NCBI GenBank assembly: GCA_934668765.1
Contig: CAKUOH010000035.1
Span: forward strand, 1 to 9,305
Direction of reading: 5' to 3'
From: an uncultured Helicobacteraceae bacterium
Lineage (GTDB): Bacteria; Campylobacterota; Campylobacteria; Campylobacterales; Helicobacteraceae
DNA length: 9,305 nucleotides
The position numbers and the translations under genes were made by a program. The number at the start of each line of letters is the position of its first letter. Position 1 is the first letter of the stretch. Shown here one piece after another: positions 1-6,729 of this stretch. Under the pieces are notes generated by a model that was not told the DNA's origin, did not search any database, and saw only the letters and a program-made list of their open reading frames with translations.

Positions 1-111
1 GATAATCAGCCCAGAAAAGAAAAACACAAAAATGGGATTGTAGTTTTTCAGCACAAAATAAGCCACCACGCCCACAGATAGAATTGTGCAAAGTATCATA
101 ATAAGATTCAT
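1..111 (-). CDS. N-terminal fragment of a membrane protein, possibly a DcuC-type C4-dicarboxylate carrier
   Basis: This gene is cut by the left edge; only its first 37 codons are visible. The start is an ATG at 111-109, preceded by a strong ribosome binding site (AAAGGA at 123-118, six bases upstream) and a TATAAT box at 143-138, so I trust it despite its shortness. The visible peptide begins MNLIMILCTILSVGVVAYFV and continues LKNYNPIFVFFFSGLII. It is almost wholly hydrophobic, with two membrane-spanning stretches separated by a short Lys-Asn-Tyr-Asn-Pro turn and no cleavable signal peptide. The pattern 'VAYFVLK.Y......F..GL' resembles the N-terminus of DcuC-type anaerobic C4-dicarboxylate carriers as I remember them. 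That is a weak clue from a few residues, and another polytopic carrier family is quite possible. It lies downstream of rpoN in the same direction but has its own promoter, so it is probably a separate transcription unit. Confidence 0.6.
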   Translation of the reverse strand, partial: MNLIMILCTILSVGVVAYFVLKNYNPIFVFFFSGLII

Positions 112-137
112 AGAAAGTCCTTTAAGATTTTTGTAAA

Positions 138-143
138 ATTATA
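138..143 (-). promoter_or_regulatory. -10 box (TATAAT) of the left-edge membrane protein gene
   Basis: A perfect TATAAT reads on the minus strand at 143-138. It would place transcription start near 131, about 20 bases before the ATG at 111 and just upstream of the AAAGGA ribosome binding site. No clear -35 box is seen; weak -35 boxes are usual for the housekeeping sigma factor of Campylobacter and Helicobacter. The call rests on the box plus its spacing to a good ribosome binding site. Confidence 0.55.
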
Positions 144-184
144 CAATTATTTTAGAGCAAATCATCAATACAGAAGCCAATTAA

Positions 185-220
185 ATCTTTTTGTATATCT
201 TTTTGTAAATCTTTTTAGAT
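185..220. repeat. 12-base tandem repeat, three copies, downstream of rpoN
   Basis: Three units start at 185, 197 and 209, each beginning ATCTTTTT followed by GTAT, GTAA or AGAT. The third unit runs directly into a small hairpin at 218-234. The array lies in the gap between the rpoN stop and the promoter of the next gene and encodes nothing. It is short and AT-rich, so chance duplication by slippage is a sufficient explanation. Confidence 0.5.
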
Positions 221-234
221 TCGCATTGCGAATC
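218..234 (-). other. small hairpin just after rpoN
   Basis: GATTCGC at 218-224 and GCGAATC at 228-234 form a perfect 7-base stem with a 3-base loop, beginning 14 bases beyond the rpoN stop codon. Read in the rpoN direction it is followed by TAAAAAG rather than a run of T, so it is not a convincing intrinsic terminator. It might instead protect the 3' end of the operon transcript. Both arms contain the GATTC word that is over-represented in this window. Confidence 0.35.
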
Positions 235-248
235 CCTATTTATATTTT

Positions 249-1550
249 TCATAGCTCCACTTCATATAGTTTTTTGCGCTCACCTGAGCTTTCGATATTT
301 AGCTGTTTGCGGTATTTGGTAATGGTGCGGCGGACGATTTTTGCGCCTATAAATTTGCCCTCTATCATTTCTTTTAGCTTTACATCGCTTAATGGATTGC
401 GTTTGTCCTCATTTTTCACACATTCAAGCAAAAAGTCTTTAATAGCCACATTTGAAGTATCATCACTAATTGCCGTGCTAAAAAACGCTTTGAGCGGGAA
501 AATCCCACGATTGCACTCTAAATATTTATTTGCCACTGCGCGCGAAATGGTGCTTGAACTATGCCCTAAATCTTTGGCAATATCATTTAATTTAAGCGGT
601 CTTATCTCGCCCCCAGCGAAAAAATCATATTGATACTCCAAAATCATAAGTCCGATTTTTTTCAAAGTCGCCTTTCGCATATTTATCGAATCAATCAAAT
701 CTCGCGCTTCTTTTAGCTTGTCTTTAATCTCTGCGTTTTTGGACTTTAAAGCGCGTTCATCGATTAAAATATCAGGATAGCAACTATCATTCAAACTCAC
801 TTCAAAGCCCTCCACCGTGCGATTTATAAAGATTTCAGGCAACACTTGCGAATCTTTTGGAAAATACTCAATGGCAGGGGGCAGTCTTCGGCGAATCTTA
901 TAGATAATTTTCATCGCGCTTTGGTAGTGCGGATTTGCGCTATATGCCTTATGATTGTCTAAATTTTTAATAATCTCAAACGCCAAATCATAAAGCTCAT
1001 CGCTTAAATCAAAATCATCTAGCTGAAAAATCATAGATTCATTAGCATTTATCGCACAAACGCCCGGTGGGTCGATTTTAGAAAATCTTGCACGGACGCG
1101 CTCTACCATCGCCAAATCCACCGCAAGATGCGATTCAAAGGAACTCGCGATTTCGCCACAATCGCCCTCAAAATAGCCCTCTTCATTGATATTATCAATA
1201 ATCTTAAAGGCGATTTCTTGGCTTAAAGGCGTGGGAAAAAGCGGAGGGACGATTTGGGATTCAAGCACTTCATACAAACTTTTTTCATAAGTGGTATATT
1301 GCTCGATTTTATCGCTCATATATCGCTTGGAGGTTTCGCGGCTAAAGGGCTTTGGTTTAGGCGGTGGAGTGCTTGGAAGCGAAGTGCAGAGATTATTTTG
1401 CACCTCAACAAAGGGATTTTGTGAAGCAAATTCATTCAAAGTCTCGCTCATCTCCAAAGTATCGCATTTTAGCATAGGCAAAAAATTGCGCATTGTGGGC
1501 GTTAATTTGGTTTTGAGATTTTGGCTAGGCTTTAATTTGAGTTTGCTCAT
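249..1550 (-). CDS. rpoN: RNA polymerase sigma-54 factor
   Basis: RpoN directs RNA polymerase to -24/-12 promoters and needs an ATP-driven activator to open them; in Helicobacter and Campylobacter it chiefly serves flagellar hook and basal-body genes. The 433-residue protein shows the full family layout: an activator-contacting region I (about 1-50), a short Pro/Lys-rich region II (about 55-75), a core-binding domain with the typical DPPGVCA segment (160-166), a helix-turn-helix around 318-345 ending in the NKYLE..RGIFPLK.FFS signature (341-358), and the C-terminal RpoN box VRRTITKYRK (406-415) that reads the -24 element. Region I has only two glutamines, unlike the Gln-rich enterobacterial version. 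Length is between that of H. pylori and E. coli RpoN as I recall them. The ATG overlaps the lptB stop as ATGA, which points to coupled translation and to transcription from upstream of dnaX. It is the last gene of the operon. Confidence 0.97.
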   Translation of the reverse strand: MSKLKLKPSQNLKTKLTPTMRNFLPMLKCDTLEMSETLNEFASQNPFVEVQNNLCTSLPSTPPPKPKPFSRETSKRYMSDKIEQYTTYEKSLYEVLESQIVPPLFPTPLSQEIAFKIIDNINEEGYFEGDCGEIASSFESHLAVDLAMVERVRARFSKIDPPGVCAINANESMIFQLDDFDLSDELYDLAFEIIKNLDNHKAYSANPHYQSAMKIIYKIRRRLPPAIEYFPKDSQVLPEIFINRTVEGFEVSLNDSCYPDILIDERALKSKNAEIKDKLKEARDLIDSINMRKATLKKIGLMILEYQYDFFAGGEIRPLKLNDIAKDLGHSSSTISRAVANKYLECNRGIFPLKAFFSTAISDDTSNVAIKDFLLECVKNEDKRNPLSDVKLKEMIEGKFIGAKIVRRTITKYRKQLNIESSGERKKLYEVEL

Positions 1551-2269
1551 AGTTTGAAATTCTCGCCTAAATAGTGGATTCGCACAAGCTCATTATCATA
1601 GATTTCCTCGCTACTGCCTTGCGCTAGAAGTGTTCCGCTTTTGATAACATAAGCCCTATCGCAAACAGATAGCGTCTCTCTTACATTGTGGTCGGTGATT
1701 AGCACACCGATATTTAATGAAACTAGCTTTTCAATAATGCGCTGAATATCAATCACAGCCAAAGGGTCAACCCCCGCAAATGGCTCATCTAGCAAGATAA
1801 ATTTGGGGCTTTTGGTAAGCGCACGGGCAATTTCTACGCGCCGTCTCTCTCCACCGCTCAAACTTACGCCCTTTCTAGCGCGAATCGCCGTAATGTTAAA
1901 TGCGTCCAACATTTCCTCAATGCGCCGATTCCGCTCATCGCTATCTTTGATATTTACCTCCGCTGCAAATGCCAAATTTTCCTCCACACTCAAATCCTTA
2001 AAAATGCTAGATTCCTGCGGGAGATAGCCGATTCCTAAATTTGACCGTTTATGTAAAGGCAATCTTGTAATATCATCATCATTCAAAAACACGCGCCCAC
2101 TGCTAGGCACTAAAAGCCCACAAATCATATAAAAAGTCGTAGTTTTCCCCGCGCCATTTGGTCCTAGCAATCCCACAACCTCGCCACTACTGACTTCAAG
2201 CGAAATGTCATTTACGATTTTTGTCTTTTTGATATGCTTATTTAGATTCATAGCGCGTAAAATATCCAT
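1547..2269 (-). CDS. lptB: LPS export ABC transporter ATP-binding protein LptB
   Basis: LptB is the cytoplasmic ATPase of the LptB2FG complex, which pulls LPS out of the inner membrane and pushes it along the Lpt bridge to the outer membrane. The 240-residue protein has all ABC motifs: Walker A GPNGAGKT (36-43), Q-loop Gln85, signature LSGGE (137-141), Walker B FILLDE (157-162), D-loop AGVDP (165-169) and switch His194. The segments KTKIV and FYMICGL, and the long signature LSGGERRRVEIARAL, are typical of LptB rather than of amino-acid importers. The start MDILRAMNLNK matches the family N-terminus better than the internal Met7. The ribosome binding site is weak, and the start lies 11 bases after the tsaE stop. 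Its 3' end overlaps rpoN; this pairing of lptB with rpoN is widespread in Proteobacteria. The membrane partners lptF and lptG are not in the window. Confidence 0.96.
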   Translation of the reverse strand: MDILRAMNLNKHIKKTKIVNDISLEVSSGEVVGLLGPNGAGKTTTFYMICGLLVPSSGRVFLNDDDITRLPLHKRSNLGIGYLPQESSIFKDLSVEENLAFAAEVNIKDSDERNRRIEEMLDAFNITAIRARKGVSLSGGERRRVEIARALTKSPKFILLDEPFAGVDPLAVIDIQRIIEKLVSLNIGVLITDHNVRETLSVCDRAYVIKSGTLLAQGSSEEIYDNELVRIHYLGENFKL

Positions 2270-2280
2270 AAGACTTGCCC

Positions 2281-2802
2281 TTAAATTTGCTCTTTAAATG
2301 CGTAGATTCTAGCATTTTTTGTTTTGCTAATGGCAATAATGCAGATATTTTCAAAAGCATTTTTCAGAATCTCAAAAAGGCGCAAATCGCCCCATTCTAC
2401 GAAGTGAATCCCATTTGATTCAAGCAAATCCAAAAGTCCTAAATTAAGCATTTCACTTAAATCGCGGTTAAATAAATCGTAGTGAAAAATTTGGGGCGAT
2501 TTGGGGTGTAAATCGTGCGAATTGCGTGAATCTTGTGGATTTTGCGAATCTTGCGAATTGCGTGAATCTTGCAAATCTTTTGAGCGCGAATCGCCATAAA
2601 TATGTAGCAACGAAAACGAAGGCGAAGTTACGCTCTCATCTATGCCGATAAATTTCGCAAAATTCTGCACAAGTGTCGTTTTCCCCGCGCCTATGTCGCC
2701 TTGCAATAAAAAAATGGCGTGAGTTTTGTTTTTGATTCGTGTTTGAATTGCCACGCAAATATCATTTAGATTCGCAAGATTTGCGCTCACCAAAGCACTC
2801 AC
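2281..2802 (-). CDS. tsaE: tRNA t6A biosynthesis ATPase TsaE, with a low-complexity insert
   Basis: TsaE (YjeE) is the small ATPase that works with TsaB and TsaD to place threonylcarbamoyl-adenosine at position 37 of ANN-decoding tRNAs. The 173-residue protein has the P-loop GDIGAGKT (35-42), the switch-like VTSPSFSLLHIY (58-69), HYDLFN (107-112, where DLY/DLF is the family motif) and FVEWGDL (134-140). It is longer than the usual 130-155 residues because residues 72-101, between HIY and HYDLF, are a hydrophilic Asp/Ser/Gln/Asn tract built from a DNA tandem repeat. All core motifs remain, so the protein should be functional with an exposed loop. The start is GTG, overlapping the dnaX stop as GTGA and served by AAGGA six bases upstream (2813-2809). 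Its place between dnaX and lptB matches the H. pylori order I recall. Confidence 0.94.
   Translation of the reverse strand: MSALVSANLANLNDICVAIQTRIKNKTHAIFLLQGDIGAGKTTLVQNFAKFIGIDESVTSPSFSLLHIYGDSRSKDLQDSRNSQDSQNPQDSRNSHDLHPKSPQIFHYDLFNRDLSEMLNLGLLDLLESNGIHFVEWGDLRLFEILKNAFENICIIAISKTKNARIYAFKEQI
2516..2571. repeat. 36-base-period tandem repeat inside tsaE
   Basis: The 20-base word TGCGAATTGCGTGAATCTTG occurs exactly at 2516-2535 and again at 2552-2571, a period of 36 bases or 12 codons. The bases between and after (2536-2551 and from 2572) are degenerate relatives of the same GCGAATCTT-like 9-base subunit. On the coding strand this gives the peptide repeat QDSRNSQDSQNP / QDSRNSHDLHPK. Period and subunit are both multiples of three, so the array has grown without breaking the reading frame. 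Confidence 0.8.
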
Positions 2803-4355
2803 ACGCGTTCCTTGTTTGTTATATCAAAAATGCTCTCCACCATTTCTATGACTTTGCCTGAATCTTGAGGTGTATTTTGTGGGGCGTTTGCGCTAGATTC
2901 GGCATTTTTATTGTGGATTTGCACTTTGCCAAAAATCTCTATTAGCATTTCTTGGATTAGCTTAAAATACGGCTTTAACTTTGCCTTTGTAGGCTCATCG
3001 GCGCGCGATTCCCAAGTCAAAATGCCATTTTCAAGGCTTACAAAAGAAATATTTTTGCTAAAAAGTTCGCCTAATTCGTAATCTCTTTCATAAATTTTGC
3101 TAATTAGTTGCTGAAATTTTCGCGCAGGATTTGCTTGATTTTTGGGTGCTGAATCTACCCACCCCCTAGCCCCCTCCGCAAGGGAGGGAGAATCTTTGGC
3201 AGAATCACCACTGGCAAGGGAGGGGGGATTTGTGGTTTGATTCGTTGTAGCTTCGCTACTGCCTTGCAAAGACAAATCATCGTTTTTTGCATCCAAAACT
3301 TCCCGCTCTAATTTAGAAATCACTCTATCAATGTCTTGAATCTTTAATGATTCCTTCATTTTTAGCGTAGATAAAAGTAGCACAAATCCCGAATCTGCGT
3401 TAATATTTAACATATTTTTTGCCTCGCCCAAAATCTTAAAAAACCGCTCTAACACAATTAAATTATATTTTGGATTTTTTTCTAACAATCTATTTTTCAA
3501 AAAATCAATCATTTCATTTAGCACATTTTCCGTTTCATACGCCTCAAATTCGCTTAAAAGCGTATCGATTTTATCATCATTTCGCTCCAAAATCGCGCTA
3601 AAAAATTCATCGATTTTACTAGGATTTAGTGAGCCAAGCATTGCCGAAATGCTTTGCAGTGTGATATTTTCTTTGGAAAAAATTATTGCTTGTTCAAGGC
3701 TTGTCATCGCATCGCGCAAACTCCCCCCGCAGTTGCGCGAAAGCAGATTTATCGCACTATCCTCAAATGCGACATTTTCTAATTGCAAGATTCGCTTTAA
3801 ATGCGCCTCAATAGCAGTTTGCGGGATTTTTTTAAATCTAAAATGCTGTGTGCGGCTTAAAATCGTTACAGGCAATTTCATTGGGTCAGTAGTGGCTAAA
3901 ATAAATTTCACATAGCTTGGTGGCTCTTCAAGCGTTTTCAAAAAGGCGTTGAACGCTTCTTTTGTCAGCATATGAATCTCATCGATAATAAAAATCTTAA
4001 ACCTCCCAAAGCTCGGCGGATAGGCGATTTGCTCAATGAGACTTTTTATATCATCGATTCCACGCGAACTTGCCGCATCCATTTCGATAATATCCAAATG
4101 TGAGCCGTCCATCGCAGCTTTGCACGAATCGCATTCATTGCAAGGCTCAGGTGCGGGGAATTTTTCACACTGCAAGGCACGAGCAAAGATTCGCGCACTG
4201 CTAGTTTTCCCACTGCCACGAAGCCCAGAAAAAAGATAGGCGTGAGAGACTTTATCAAGCGTTAGTGCAAGAGAGAGCGTTTGTGAAACGGATTCTTGTC
4301 CAATTAAGTCGCTAAATTTGCTTGGGCGGTATTTGAGTGATAATGCTTTTGGCAT
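2799..4355 (-). CDS. dnaX: DNA polymerase III subunit tau/gamma (clamp loader), with an in-frame repeat in its linker
   Basis: DnaX forms the ATPase core of the clamp loader that places the beta sliding clamp on primed DNA at the replication fork. The 518-residue protein has Walker A GLRGSGKT (44-51), a zinc-binding Cys set (C63, C72, C75, C78), Walker B IIDE (123-126), sensor 1 ATT (154-156), the SRTQ segment with the trans-acting Arg168 and the sensor 2 region GGSLRDAM (210-217). Domain III ends near 355. Residues 359-412 are a low-complexity linker, of which about 376-402 are encoded by a dispersed DNA repeat; a further 100 residues form the C-terminal domain. The ATG at 4355 has AAGGA seven bases upstream. 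It is the first gene of the dnaX-tsaE-lptB-rpoN operon. I found no convincing programmed frameshift site for making a separate gamma product. Confidence 0.96.
   Translation of the reverse strand: MPKALSLKYRPSKFSDLIGQESVSQTLSLALTLDKVSHAYLFSGLRGSGKTSSARIFARALQCEKFPAPEPCNECDSCKAAMDGSHLDIIEMDAASSRGIDDIKSLIEQIAYPPSFGRFKIFIIDEIHMLTKEAFNAFLKTLEEPPSYVKFILATTDPMKLPVTILSRTQHFRFKKIPQTAIEAHLKRILQLENVAFEDSAINLLSRNCGGSLRDAMTSLEQAIIFSKENITLQSISAMLGSLNPSKIDEFFSAILERNDDKIDTLLSEFEAYETENVLNEMIDFLKNRLLEKNPKYNLIVLERFFKILGEAKNMLNINADSGFVLLLSTLKMKESLKIQDIDRVISKLEREVLDAKNDDLSLQGSSEATTNQTTNPPSLASGDSAKDSPSLAEGARGWVDSAPKNQANPARKFQQLISKIYERDYELGELFSKNISFVSLENGILTWESRADEPTKAKLKPYFKLIQEMLIEIFGKVQIHNKNAESSANAPQNTPQDSGKVIEMVESIFDITNKERV
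2803..2813 (-). promoter_or_regulatory. ribosome binding site fixing the GTG start of tsaE
   Basis: AAGGA at 2813-2809 lies within the last codons of dnaX, six bases before the GTG at 2802-2800. No ATG lies nearby in this frame, and the GTG shares its bases with the dnaX stop (GTGA). This settles a non-ATG start and suggests that ribosomes finishing dnaX re-initiate on tsaE. Confidence 0.6.
3152..3227 (-). repeat. dispersed palindromic repeat core inserted in frame in dnaX
   Basis: The 76 bases read on the minus strand match the core of the intergenic repeat at 7845-7920 from end to end. Both begin CCCCCCTCCCTTGC, continue with a GTGGT segment, share the 19-base word CCCTCCCTTGCGGAGGGGG exactly (here 3188-3170) and end GGGGGTGGGTA.GATT. 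The shared word is a hairpin: CCCTCC and GGAGGG pair around a CTTGC loop. In dnaX it is translated as PPSLASGDSAKDSPSLAEGA followed by RGWVDS (from about residue 377), in which PSLA recurs 12 residues apart because the DNA motif CCCTCCCTTGC recurs 36 bases apart. The outer GTCATTGC ends of the intergenic copy are absent here, so only the core is present. Confidence 0.85.
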
Positions 4356-4479
4356 TTTGGCGTCCTTTTTGCAAAAACTTAAAAACTATTTGTGAAATTT
4401 TATTTTTTTTAAGATTTATTTACAATATTTTTAATAGAATCTGCTCTTTTATTTTAAAATTTTTGGAGCAAAAACGACT
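4356..4479. promoter_or_regulatory. divergent promoter region between dnaX and ilvB
   Basis: These 124 bases are very AT-rich and separate two divergent operons. For ilvB, TAGAAT at 4435-4440 is a good -10 box, putting transcription start near 4447, about 33 bases before the ATG. A GGAG at 4465-4468 is the likely ribosome binding site, 11 bases upstream. For dnaX, TAAAAT on the minus strand at 4402-4397 is a weaker candidate; its AAGGA at 4367-4363 is clear. A leader this short leaves no room for a leader peptide or attenuator, so ilvB is not controlled by classical attenuation here. I see no obvious operator palindrome. Confidence 0.5.
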
Positions 4480-6162
4480 ATGAGTAAAATGACGGGAGCA
4501 AAAATGCTAATTGAAGCATTGCAAATCGAAGGCGTAGAAGTGGTTTTTGGCTATCCGGGCGGACGCGTGCTATTTATCTATGATGAAATCTATAAACAAA
4601 AATATTTTAAACACATTTTAGTGCGCCACGAGCAAGGGGCAATTCACGCGGCTGATGGCTATGCAAGGGCTAGTGGCAAGGTAGGTGTAGCAATCGTTAC
4701 AAGCGGACCGGGATTTACAAATGCCGTTACAGGAATCGCCACTGCATACACGGATTCAATCCCGCTAGTAGTTATTAGCGGACAAGTGGGAATAACCCAA
4801 ATAGGCACAGACGCATTCCAAGAAATCGATGCAGTGGGCATCTCACGGCAATGCACAAAGCATAATTATTTAGTAAAATCTATTAAAGAGTTGCCAAAAA
4901 TCTTAAAAGAAGCCTTTTATATCGCGCGAAGCGGACGACCGGGACCTGTGCTAATTGACTTGCCAAGCGATATTTCAAATACAATGGGCGAATTTATCTA
5001 CCCCAAAAATATCGTGCTAGAAACTTACAAGCCCAAGTTAGAGGGCAATTCACGGCAGATTACAAAGCTCATTAACGCAATGGATAGCGCGAAAAAACCA
5101 CTATTTTATATCGGTGGCGGTGCGAATCTTGCAGATTGTAGCGAAGAAATTCGTGCGATTATGGAAGCCACGCAGATTCCAGCTGTTGAGACGCTAATGG
5201 CGCGTGGCGTTTGTGGGGATAAAAATCCGCTATTTTTAGGAATGGCAGGAATGCACGGCAGTTATAGCGCAAATATGGCAATTAGTGAGTGCGATTTGCT
5301 AATATCGCTAGGTGCGCGCTTTGATGATAGAATCACAGGCAAATTAAGCGAATTTGCCAAACACGCTAAAATAGCGCATATTGACATAGACCCTAGCAGC
5401 ATTGGCAAAATCGTTGATGTAGATTATCCAATCGTTGGGGATTTGAAGCGCGTGTGCGTGAGCTTAACGCAAAATTTGGGCGACTTTGATAAACATAAAA
5501 CCAGAGAATGGCTAAAAACACTCGAATCTTACCGCAAAAAGCATCATTTTAAATACGAAGATTCAAATAAAATCCTAAAACCACAATGGATTATTGAGCG
5601 CGTGAGCGAAATTTGTGGCGATAATGCTATAATCGTTACCGATGTAGGACAGCATCAAATGTGGGCAGCGCAATTTTATGAATTTAACACCCCGCGCAAA
5701 TTTCTAACAAGCGGTGGGCTAGGCACTATGGGCTTTGGAATGCCAGCTGCGATGGGCGCAAAAGTCGCACAAAGCAAATTACCCACAATCGCAATCGTGG
5801 GGGATGGCGGAGTGCTAATGAATATCCAAGAGCTAATGACTTGCGTAGAGCAAAAACTGCCCGTAATTACGATAATCCTAAACAATAACTATTTGGGAAT
5901 GGTGCGACAATGGCAGACATTTTTTTATGAAGAGCGGTATTCTAGCGTGGATTTGACTATGCAACCTGACTTTGTAAAACTAGCTGAATCTTTTGGTGCG
6001 TTAGGTTTTAGCGTGGAAACAAAGGCGGATTTTGACAAGGCTTTTAAGAATGCGTTAAATTCGCAGTTACCTAGCCTTTTGGAAGTGAAAGTCGATAGAA
6101 TGGAATCCGTCTTTCCTATGGTAGCAGCAGGCGATGCAATTTATAATATGATGCTAAATTAG
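4480..6162 (+). CDS. ilvB: acetohydroxyacid (acetolactate) synthase, large catalytic subunit
   Basis: This cytoplasmic ThDP enzyme makes the first committed step to valine, leucine and isoleucine: two pyruvates give acetolactate, or pyruvate plus 2-oxobutyrate gives acetohydroxybutyrate. The 560-residue length is normal. The N-terminal domain opens MTGAKMLIEALQIEGVEVVF.GYPGG and carries catalytic Glu51 (VRHEQGAIHAADGYAR, 48-63), which activates the ThDP ring. A central FAD-associated domain follows (about 190-330). The C-terminal domain has the ThDP/Mg motif GDGG (441-444) to NNN (468-470), then YLGMVRQWQ with Trp478, at the position of the tryptophan that binds sulfonylurea inhibitors in other AHAS enzymes. 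The lineage-wide alternatives glyoxylate carboligase and pyruvate oxidase are unlikely because the AHAS signatures are complete and ilvN follows after 9 bases. The start has GGAG 11 bases upstream; Met4 is too far from it. Confidence 0.96.
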   Translation: MSKMTGAKMLIEALQIEGVEVVFGYPGGRVLFIYDEIYKQKYFKHILVRHEQGAIHAADGYARASGKVGVAIVTSGPGFTNAVTGIATAYTDSIPLVVISGQVGITQIGTDAFQEIDAVGISRQCTKHNYLVKSIKELPKILKEAFYIARSGRPGPVLIDLPSDISNTMGEFIYPKNIVLETYKPKLEGNSRQITKLINAMDSAKKPLFYIGGGANLADCSEEIRAIMEATQIPAVETLMARGVCGDKNPLFLGMAGMHGSYSANMAISECDLLISLGARFDDRITGKLSEFAKHAKIAHIDIDPSSIGKIVDVDYPIVGDLKRVCVSLTQNLGDFDKHKTREWLKTLESYRKKHHFKYEDSNKILKPQWIIERVSEICGDNAIIVTDVGQHQMWAAQFYEFNTPRKFLTSGGLGTMGFGMPAAMGAKVAQSKLPTIAIVGDGGVLMNIQELMTCVEQKLPVITIILNNNYLGMVRQWQTFFYEERYSSVDLTMQPDFVKLAESFGALGFSVETKADFDKAFKNALNSQLPSLLEVKVDRMESVFPMVAAGDAIYNMMLN

Positions 6163-6171
6163 GGGGCAAAA

Positions 6172-6657
6172 ATGAAGCAAAGACGAAGAGTTATTTCGGT
6201 AAATGTGCTAAATGAGCATAGCGTTTTGGCGCGTATTTCAGGGCTTTTTGCAGGGCGCGGGTATAATATCGAAAGCCTAACAGTCGCGCCAAAACCAGAT
6301 AATGGCGTAGATTCGGGCTTATCGAGAATCACAATCGTTACACGAGGCGATGAAAAAGTTTTGGAGCAAATTATCAAGCAACTTCACAAGCTAATCCCCG
6401 TTTTAAGCGTCATTGAGGACGATAATATGCTAGAAAAAGAGACGCTACTTGCTAAAATCTCTATCACCGAGCCACTTGCGGATGTTGAAGTGCTTTGCAA
6501 GGCGTATAATGGGCGCATTGCAAACGCGAATGAAAAATTTATCATTATCGTTGCTACGGACAAGCCTTCGCGCATAGATAGCCTAATTTCAGCTTTGAAA
6601 CGATTTAAGCCAAAAGAGATTATCCGCAGTGGTGTGATTGCTATTGAGCGCAATTAG
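6172..6657 (+). CDS. ilvN: acetohydroxyacid synthase, small regulatory subunit
   Basis: This subunit binds and activates the IlvB catalytic subunit and usually confers feedback inhibition by valine. The 161 residues comprise an N-terminal ACT domain (about 5-80, with RRVISVNVLNEHSVLARISG then LFAGRGYNIESLTVAP) and a C-terminal domain ending RSGVIAIER. It matches E. coli IlvH nearly residue for residue in the segment GRGYNIESLTVAP and in DEKVLEQI.KQLHKL, apart from a few extra residues at 42-49. In the valine-binding loop, Asn14 corresponds to IlvH Asn11, but IlvH Gly14 is replaced by Ser17. The gene starts 9 bases after the ilvB stop with an AGGGGG ribosome binding site overlapping that stop, so the two subunits are made from one message. 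The symbol ilvH is also in use for such genes. Confidence 0.95.
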   Translation: MKQRRRVISVNVLNEHSVLARISGLFAGRGYNIESLTVAPKPDNGVDSGLSRITIVTRGDEKVLEQIIKQLHKLIPVLSVIEDDNMLEKETLLAKISITEPLADVEVLCKAYNGRIANANEKFIIIVATDKPSRIDSLISALKRFKPKEIIRSGVIAIERN

Positions 6658-6678
6658 GGGATTTTGCGGGATTTTTTG

Positions 6679-6702
6679 GCGTGAATCGCGCAAAATTCAC
6701 GC
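6679..6702. other. hairpin in the ilvN-lpxD gap
   Basis: GCGTGAAT (6679-6686) and ATTCACGC (6695-6702) form a perfect 8-base stem around an 8-base loop in the middle of the 72-base gap. On the plus strand it is followed by GAATCTAATAAAATATAAGG, not a T run, so a simple intrinsic terminator is unlikely. It lies 17 bases before the lpxD ribosome binding site (AAGGGGA, 6719-6725) and could modulate message stability or read-through from ilvBN into lpxD. Confidence 0.4.
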
Positions 6703-6729
6703 GAATCTAATAAAATATAAGGGGACAAA

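Noticed and set aside
226..633. Plus-strand open frame of 135 codons opposite rpoN, and similar antisense frames opposite lptB, dnaX, ilvB, ilvN, lpxD and the right-hand gene
   Set aside because: All overlap well-supported genes, have no ribosome binding site or recognisable motif, and read as shadow translations.
3474..3482. Run of seven A on the dnaX coding strand (GAA AAA AAT, residues 292-294) as a programmed -1 frameshift site for a short gamma subunit
   Set aside because: A shift would end after a few codons at about residue 297, inside domain III, giving a product too short for a working clamp-loader subunit. No downstream hairpin was found.
4441..4479. Leader peptide with branched-chain amino acid codons ahead of ilvB
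   Set aside because: The region between the likely transcription start and the ilvB ATG is only about 33 bases, with no start codon plus Val/Leu/Ile run and no competing hairpins.
6489..6653. Second ACT domain or fusion in the C-terminal half of ilvN
   Set aside because: The length (161) and C-terminal sequence match the ordinary single small subunit; nothing extra is fused.
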